From Tilletiaria anomala UBC 951 (Eukaryota > Basidiomycota > Exobasidiomycetes > Georgefischeriales > Tilletiariaceae), in contig NW_013546950.1 in NCBI RefSeq assembly GCF_000711695.1, forward strand, positions 32,119 to 96,118: a DNA stretch of 64,000 bases, given 5' to 3'. The position numbers and the translations under genes are program-made. This document shows positions 54,709 through 64,000 of this stretch, piece by piece; within the stretch, counting starts at the first letter, position 1, and each line of letters opens with the position of its first letter. The notes under the pieces are model-generated. The model had not been told where the DNA came from. It worked only from the letters and a program-made list of their open reading frames with translations, and made no database searches.

Positions 54709-55301
54709 GGTCGCTGCCCCCACAAGTAGCCCCTTTGACAGCTCGGAGCTGATGGGATTGCGAAAGTCTGCCGCGATAGACTTGCTCAACGCTCAGCGTT
54801 CAGCGCTCAGCAGAGAAAATACCGATCCCTGTGTATGGTGCTTGCGAGCCGCGACTCATGAAGCAATTTCAAGACGTCACCTACAGCAGCACGTATGTCA
54901 GCGAACGTCTCGAAGGTAAATAATTGAAGTGCTCCGACTGTTTCATCAATCATCACCCACCTAAAAAGCAACAAGAAGGCTTTTTTGGCAGAGCAATGCA
55001 TCCGCAGAGGAGAGCACGATACTGACGCAGTGCTGGCGGAGTGCAATTCGGAGTCAGCGAGAAGAGTAGGGTTAAGTGTCCACCCGCTGCTCCCGTAGCA
55101 CGAACACACACTTGTCGACACGCGAGGATCTCAATGAGATGCGAAGGCCTCGTTGGTGGAGCACCTGTCTTCTCGGTCTTTACCTCAAAATCGACAGTGT
55201 TATTCAATACTAGGTGTGATTGAGCACAACGAGATTTGAGCTGCGTCAGCGTCGAACAGACTAGAAACGACGAGCTGCAACGAAATGAACAAGGCGATCA
55301 C
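54709..55301. promoter_or_regulatory. Shared promoter region of PCT1 and CNOT11
   Basis: 593 bp between divergent starts. A frame open upstream of the PCT1 ATG (to about 54789) begins with TTG and is taken as leader. A short out-of-frame ATG precedes the CNOT11 start. Confidence 0.45.
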
Positions 55302-56743
55302 ATGGCCACCCATGCCCCCCGACTCTCCCCCTTCCCACCGCCCTCCAGCCTGACGCAAGGACACCTCTTTCGAGCATCTCAGCTTTTGTGCGATGAAAAG
55401 ACCTTGCACATCACCCTGACGGAGCTTCGAGCGGTTTTCGAGGGCATCATCCCTGCTGCGTTCCAATTCGAAGTGCTTCTGGAGCACATCGTGCTATGTG
55501 CTCTTGCTGTCCAAGACTTTGGTCTAAGACAACGTGACGGTGCACATCACGAGGAACAGGCCCTGCTCGCCGCAGAGGCAGTCGCCCTAGCATACCTCGC
55601 TCAGGTCCCTTACGTGATCGCGGGCGTACCGGAATATCTTCAGCCCTTCAGAGATATCGTGGCTGAACTCGCCTCCGTGCTGTCGGTTTGGAATGTCTTG
55701 GGAGGCTCACAGTGTTTGGATGCGCTGGCGAATGGCGACCAGCAACAGCTAGTGAGGGTCCCTCCAGTTTAATCCGCGTTCCCCGCCTGTCACTGACACG
55801 ATGGCGCCGAACTCTCCTGGCAGAGTGTACTGGCCTCGAGGACCGCTTTCGATCTCGTTATTAGCAGCGACATTCCCCGAGAATGGCGCGATGCCTCTCG
55901 CCTATTGCTCGAATCTGCGAATCGAACACTGACCATGAGTGAAATGAGGGTGCGTCCACTTCCGAGGTCGTGTTAGGTGCCTCTGCTAGAAATTTGACTG
56001 TGGCCGCGTTCTTTATGCAGCGCGTCACATCCGTCGTGAATCAACTCCCGGCAGCTTTGCTTCCAGATGCTGACACTACAGTTGGCATCGCTAGGAACAG
56101 CAGTCCGCTGGCATTCGAGGTTTTTTCTAGGCTCATTAGCCTGGCCGAAAGCAGCGGAAGGGAAGCGCCAGATCTGATGGCATACTCTAGCGCACTGCAC
56201 GATCTGCCTCTATCCTTGCGCACTTTCGATCTTTTCTCTCGCCTCCTGCGCAGGGCCGATGTTGTCCATCCTGGCCCCCTCACTCCCGAGAACACAGCTT
56301 TTTCGGACCTGATCCGACAATACGCTCTCGCTCCGTTCATCTCTCGATCCATAAATGCAGTCTCACGGCAGGGCGATTCTGGCGACGGGGATGAAATGAG
56401 TGACGATGAACGCGCGCGAGGCGTCAATCTCGTGAGTGGAGCTCGGACTGATGTTGCGAGCGGAGACAGAACCAAACTGAGTCGCAACATTGCATAACGG
56501 CGCTCCCAGATCTGTCAATTTGTTCTATCGCTGCTTGAAGCCTCCTTGTTGTTCCAATCGGATCCGCTGGCTGAGGCCAACTCTACCAGCGGTGTTCCCA
56601 GTGATGCGCTCCTATCACAGCAGCTGCAAGCAGCCGAGCAATATCGCGAAGCGCTGCTTGTAATGCTTAAGCAGTTTGCACTGGCTCACAGTAGGCTCAA
56701 AGAAGCAAATGAGTTGTACAAGAGGATTGTTCACGAGAATTGA
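55302..56743 (+). CDS. CNOT11: CNOT11-like subunit of the CCR4-NOT complex
   Basis: Four exons (55302-55751, 55824-55949, 56021-56431, 56510-56743), all phase 0, give 406 residues. The C-terminal half aligns by eye with animal CNOT11 (DUF2363): SSPLAFEVFSRLISLAESSG corresponds to the NNPLIAIEMLLKLM block, LPLSLRTFDLFSRLL to MSLHSMEVVNRLT, and VNLICQFVLSLLEASLLFQ to the LVRLVCVFLQSLI helix. The ending FALAHSRLKEANELYKRIV corresponds to FCIEFSRIREAAGLFRLLK. The N-terminal half is all-helical and less conserved. In animals CNOT11 with CNOT10 forms a module on NOT1 of the deadenylase complex; budding yeast lacks it. The match is from remembered sequence and needs a profile search. Confidence 0.68.
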
Positions 56744-56881
56744 CGATTCTCCACAACGAGAATTGTCACATTTGCTTCCATCATTCACATCCTGGACACT
56801 CATACTGATCTTGGTATCAAATTGGATATCAGCGGCCACTTGCGACGCGATCGGAGAAAAATTGCGAGTGTGCCTTCCACT

Positions 56882-57948
56882 TCAGGCCGAGACAATCCAG
56901 ACACACATGGAATGCGCGCGCAGATTGCACGCCCTTTTCCTTGCTTTAATGACCCATGCACTCGTTGCCCATGGGCCACCCTTGTGGCTAGTGTATGACC
57001 TCACACCTGTCAGCTGCGCATCAGTGAAGAGCTCGCAAACTTGAATCGCGGTTGGCAGCGCCAAAGGGGCGTGTAACGGGGTCATATTTACCACCGCTGG
57101 TTCCCACAGGTACATGTACACACTTCGCTCGGTGCCCTTCTGCACGTGCGAGTGCATATCGCAGGCGGCTCCGTCGGGCTCAAGCTGCCGTAGATGACCA
57201 TCGTGGCAAATTCCCCTGACAGAAACGTGAGTCCAAATCGCCAGGCGTGCCATCCGTGGCCGACTTCGCGTGCTGGATGTTGGAGCGCAATCCGCGCCGG
57301 GTCGATCTTGTCGACTTCCACTAGCAGCCAGATGGGATCTGAGTCGGAGGCTCTGACGGAGATAACCAGCACGCCGCACGATGCAAATACAACATACTCA
57401 CAGTCGATGCGGGGAAGGGTTTCAGACGTTAATGGGTTGACTGTTGCGGGTGGTAGGTGTTGCACCACAGCCGTTGACAGGGGGAGCATTTCCAGATCGT
57501 CAAATGAGTGAAGAGTGAGCGGTTAGTTAGAAGACTCTATAGTGGAACTGGTCGCTGAAGGGGTAGCAGTAGACGACTGTGAAATGATGATCGACAAACT
57601 TCCAGACCGCATCAGCGATTTTTGCCGGAAGGGGCCGCAGCGTTACAATCGGCTCGACCTCGTCCTTGTGGAGAAACGCTAGTAGGTTGGTGCTGTCGCG
57701 AGCGACGAGGAGCTTCTTTCCTTCGTAAAATGCGATAGTGCTACCAGCAGGGAGGTACGCCTGGCCTCGGTCGCACATATCTCCAGCATGCCAAACGCGA
57801 GAATGTAATCACGCTTGTTTTTCTTGCTCGTGGCGATGCTCAAGCGGCTGGTGTCTGAACGACGACGAAGAGGTTGGAAATTGAGGGTCAGGGTCATCTT
57901 GCGCAGAAGAAATGGTCGAGTGACAAGAGTTTCGGGTTCACACAGCAC
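56882..57948 (-). pseudogene. Frame-broken coding-like segments, possibly a decayed beta-propeller gene
   Basis: Minus-strand segments look like protein but change frame without credible introns. One reads MTLTLNFQPLRRRSDTSRLS up to DYILAFGMLE, then shifts near 57775 to RGQAYLPAGSTIAFYEGKKL through VVYCYPFSDQFHYRVF and a stop at 57527. A second starts at 57489 (MLPLSTAVVQHLPPATV), contains CEYVVFASCGVLVISVRASD, WLLVEVDKIDPARIALQHPA and FATMVIYGS, then shifts near 57195 to LEPDGAACDMHSHVQKGTER and SVYMYLWEPA, ending at 56882. Alternating strands suggest a beta-propeller; no family is recognised. Either a pseudogene, or a gene whose exons I cannot resolve, or sequence errors. Confidence 0.35.
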
Positions 57949-58237
57949 GCTTTGCTTACCGCCGTTTCATTTTTAATTCCCACGGTACGGTACTTGAGCA
58001 GCTTCATCTCGAGATGAAGCGCGAGATGTTTGGCTCAGGCCAAGATCTGAGCTCATCATCAGGACGACTTCCTTGCTTGAGATCGAGGTATATTACCTTT
58101 ATACCGACTGTGTGTATATTCATACACGAAAAAGTCGAGGCAACGCTCTAAGTACCCTTTGCGACTATTGGAGGACATGATAAAAAAAGGAAGGACTAGG
58201 ATGCTGAGTGCGATCAGCAGTGACGGCGCGCTGAGGA

Positions 58238-59169
58238 TCATGCAGCGTATGAATATTTGCTCTTTTGCAGATGCAAAGGCGATGATTTGTAGAATGCGGT
58301 GAGAGAGAATAATGATGAAGAGCAATTCAGAAGCGGACTGGCACGAAAAGTTGCGACAGGGTGGGATTGTCTGCAAGAAGCTCTCTGTGCGGCGTAGAGA
58401 GAAGGCAATCAGTAGGAGAGGTGGGGAATGCATGTCACTTGCTTCAACCTCACAAAAATTGAAACATAGCGATTTGTCTTGAGTCAGCAACATCAGCTTC
58501 GTCGGACCCGTCATCATCGACGACGAAGCTCTCTGAATTGTGCTTTGCAAAGTGCTGAAGGCCCATGCGATACTTTGTGAACTGCAATGCTGCATCAAAG
58601 GCATGCCGTTCGTCCAGCTTGTCCGCCAGATACGAACTGATCCGGAACAAGGCCTGTTCTGGACTGTTGTTCTGAACTTCTAGAGCGCGTTCTTGCTCTG
58701 TCCGACTCTTCTGATACTCGCTGCTGGAGGTCCACGCCGAGTGATCGGTAGCGACGACGCTGCGGCAGAGAGAGTCGAGCGCAACGATAGTAGAGCGCAG
58801 CTCCGCGAGTGAGCGTTCATCTGGCCGGACACGAGTGTCGTCCATCAAGATGTCGTGCAGCCGCTCGTGCTGATAGGCGCGATATTGTGTCAACATGGAG
58901 CTCACGAAGTCGACGAACGCGTCGAGGGGAACGCAAGGCCCTCGAAAGGGACGCGCTGCTCGACAACCATCATTGAGCACTGTATGAGAGCGATGATGCA
59001 CTTTCCTGGCGAGCAGCGACGCAGGGTACCTGGAGCACAGGCTCAGAATACTTCCCCTCGAGAGTTTGACAGGCGAGTGAATAAGTGAACAAAGTGCCGT
59101 CGTCAAAGCTTGTTGAGACTGCTTCTCCAGAACCCTGATTGGGAAATATGTGTGCTCGGACGACTCCAC
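58238..59169 (-). CDS. Unassigned coding-like exons, perhaps part of the same gene as 56882-57948
   Basis: The longest open frame (59169-58450) lacks an early ATG. It contains a helical, charged segment: AFVDFVSSMLTQYRAYQHER, LHDILMDDTRVRPDERSLAE, then YLADKLDERHAFDAALQFTK. A plausible intron (58453-58371) leads to a short last exon reading QSHPVATFRASPLLNCSSSL and a stop at 58238. In another frame just upstream, GEAVSTSFDDGTLFTYSLAC looks like a beta-propeller strand, but its phase does not join to the helical exon by any donor I could find. A propeller followed by a helical bundle would fit proteins such as APC4, but no motif confirms this. Confidence 0.3.
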
Positions 59170-59484
59170 TTCGATTCACTCGCGTCGCGTCTCTTGTACA
59201 TCAGCTGTTCTCTCACTCACTGCTCTCGTGCTTCGCTCGGCTGCCGGCAATCACGCCGGAGCGCCAAAGACCGGGCCCTGCCCCAGATGAAAGCCCGGCC
59301 TTCCTATAGAAGTGACAGACACCTTCGAACAGGGTGATGATAACGAGGGTCATCTGCTTGTAATGAACGGCTTGGGAACGGATGATATACGGCCCTTGAA
59401 GTGCACAGTCGCATTAGGAGCAGCCTGAGCCTGACACCGAACAAGCACCCGCTCGCTGCGAGTTGCTCATGTCCATTTGCGAAT

Positions 59485-63708
<4,224 letters not shown>

Positions 63709-63739
63709 GCTGTACGCAAGTACGTGTAAATAAATGATG

Positions 63740-64000
63740 TCAATAACTCATATCAGTCAGCGATAGTTGAATGCTTGTGGGTTTTATGATGGCCTGTAGG
63801 CACTCTCCAATACCCATGATATCGCTCAGCAGAGTATCATGTCTGTGCGATCTCTTGACAGTCGTTGCTAGCAGCTTTTCCCACTCGCCCGGTAGCGCCG
63901 CTGTACTGCTCCGCAAAAAGACACCGTTGTCTGGGGCGCAACGCATACGCGAATAATCGCGTGCTCGCAAGCTGATCTTCCAGGAGTCAACAGATTTCGG
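63740..64000 (-). CDS. 3' end of an unassigned gene running off the window
   Basis: An open minus-strand frame runs from the window edge for 86 codons to a TGA at 63742-63740. It reads SWKISLRARDYSRMRC, then STAALPGEWEKLLATTVKRS, then DIMGIGECLQAIIKPTSIQL. The composition is protein-like and the frame is uninterrupted, but only the C-terminus is visible and no family is recognised. It converges with PEX6, the stops being only about 30 bp apart. Confidence 0.5.
   Translation of the reverse strand, partial: PKSVDSWKISLRARDYSRMRCAPDNGVFLRSSTAALPGEWEKLLATTVKRSHRHDTLLSDIMGIGECLQAIIKPTSIQLSLTDMSY

Overview
The window is nuclear DNA of a filamentous or dimorphic fungus. It is GC-rich and gene-dense, with short GT-AG introns (mostly 60-120 nt, CTGAC/CTAAC-type branch sites). 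Gene content points to a basidiomycete, probably Ustilaginomycotina: a PH-CRIB PAK kinase of the Cla4 type, a two-Myb telobox protein, METTL16, a CNOT11-like protein, fungal arylsulfotransferase and Tvp38. The lineage is inferred from style and content; no marker gene was compared. No rRNA, convincing tRNA, CRISPR array or intact transposon was seen.

Layout. 1-423: 5' end of a secreted arylsulfotransferase-like gene (-). 1590-2460: aldo/keto-reductase pseudogene (-). 3021-4446: cation/Ca2+ exchanger (+). 5066-8488: thioredoxin + PITH + coiled-coil membrane protein in one spliced frame (+). 8957-10102: mitochondrial uL15 (-), divergent from PRP28 (10508-12927, +). 12.9-17.8 kb is gene-poor, with one possible single-pass membrane ORF. 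17798-21082: CLA4-like kinase (+). 21535-25263: giant divergent syntaxin (-). 26389-28726: arrestin-like protein (-). 28.7-31.5 kb is a long gap. 31525-33030: ADE13 (+), convergent with LSM7 (33127-34080, -). 34174-34472: small unassigned two-exon gene (-). 36263-37716: REX4 (+), convergent with an unassigned 497-residue protein (37808-39301, -). 40368-43174: TVP38 (+). 43414-46414: double-Myb protein (-). 47665-49809: METTL16 (+). 50067-51540: malate dehydrogenase (-). 52446-54708: choline-phosphate cytidylyltransferase (-), divergent from CNOT11 (55302-56743, +). 56.9-59.2 kb (-) carries coding-looking but frame-broken segments. 59485-63708: PEX6 (+). 63740-64000: 3' end of an unassigned gene (-).

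The genes are mostly housekeeping and do not form a cluster or one pathway. Loose themes are splicing/U6 RNA (PRP28, LSM7, METTL16) and peroxisomes (PEX6, and malate dehydrogenase ending in a PTS1-like AKI). The most unusual points are the thioredoxin-PITH-membrane fusion, a syntaxin with His at the SNARE zero layer and a large C-terminal domain beyond its membrane anchor, a cytidylyltransferase with HYAH in place of HxGH, and a possible dual-targeting leader on malate dehydrogenase. Exon boundaries were assigned by eye from splice signals, reading-frame continuity and remembered family motifs. No alignment or database search was run.
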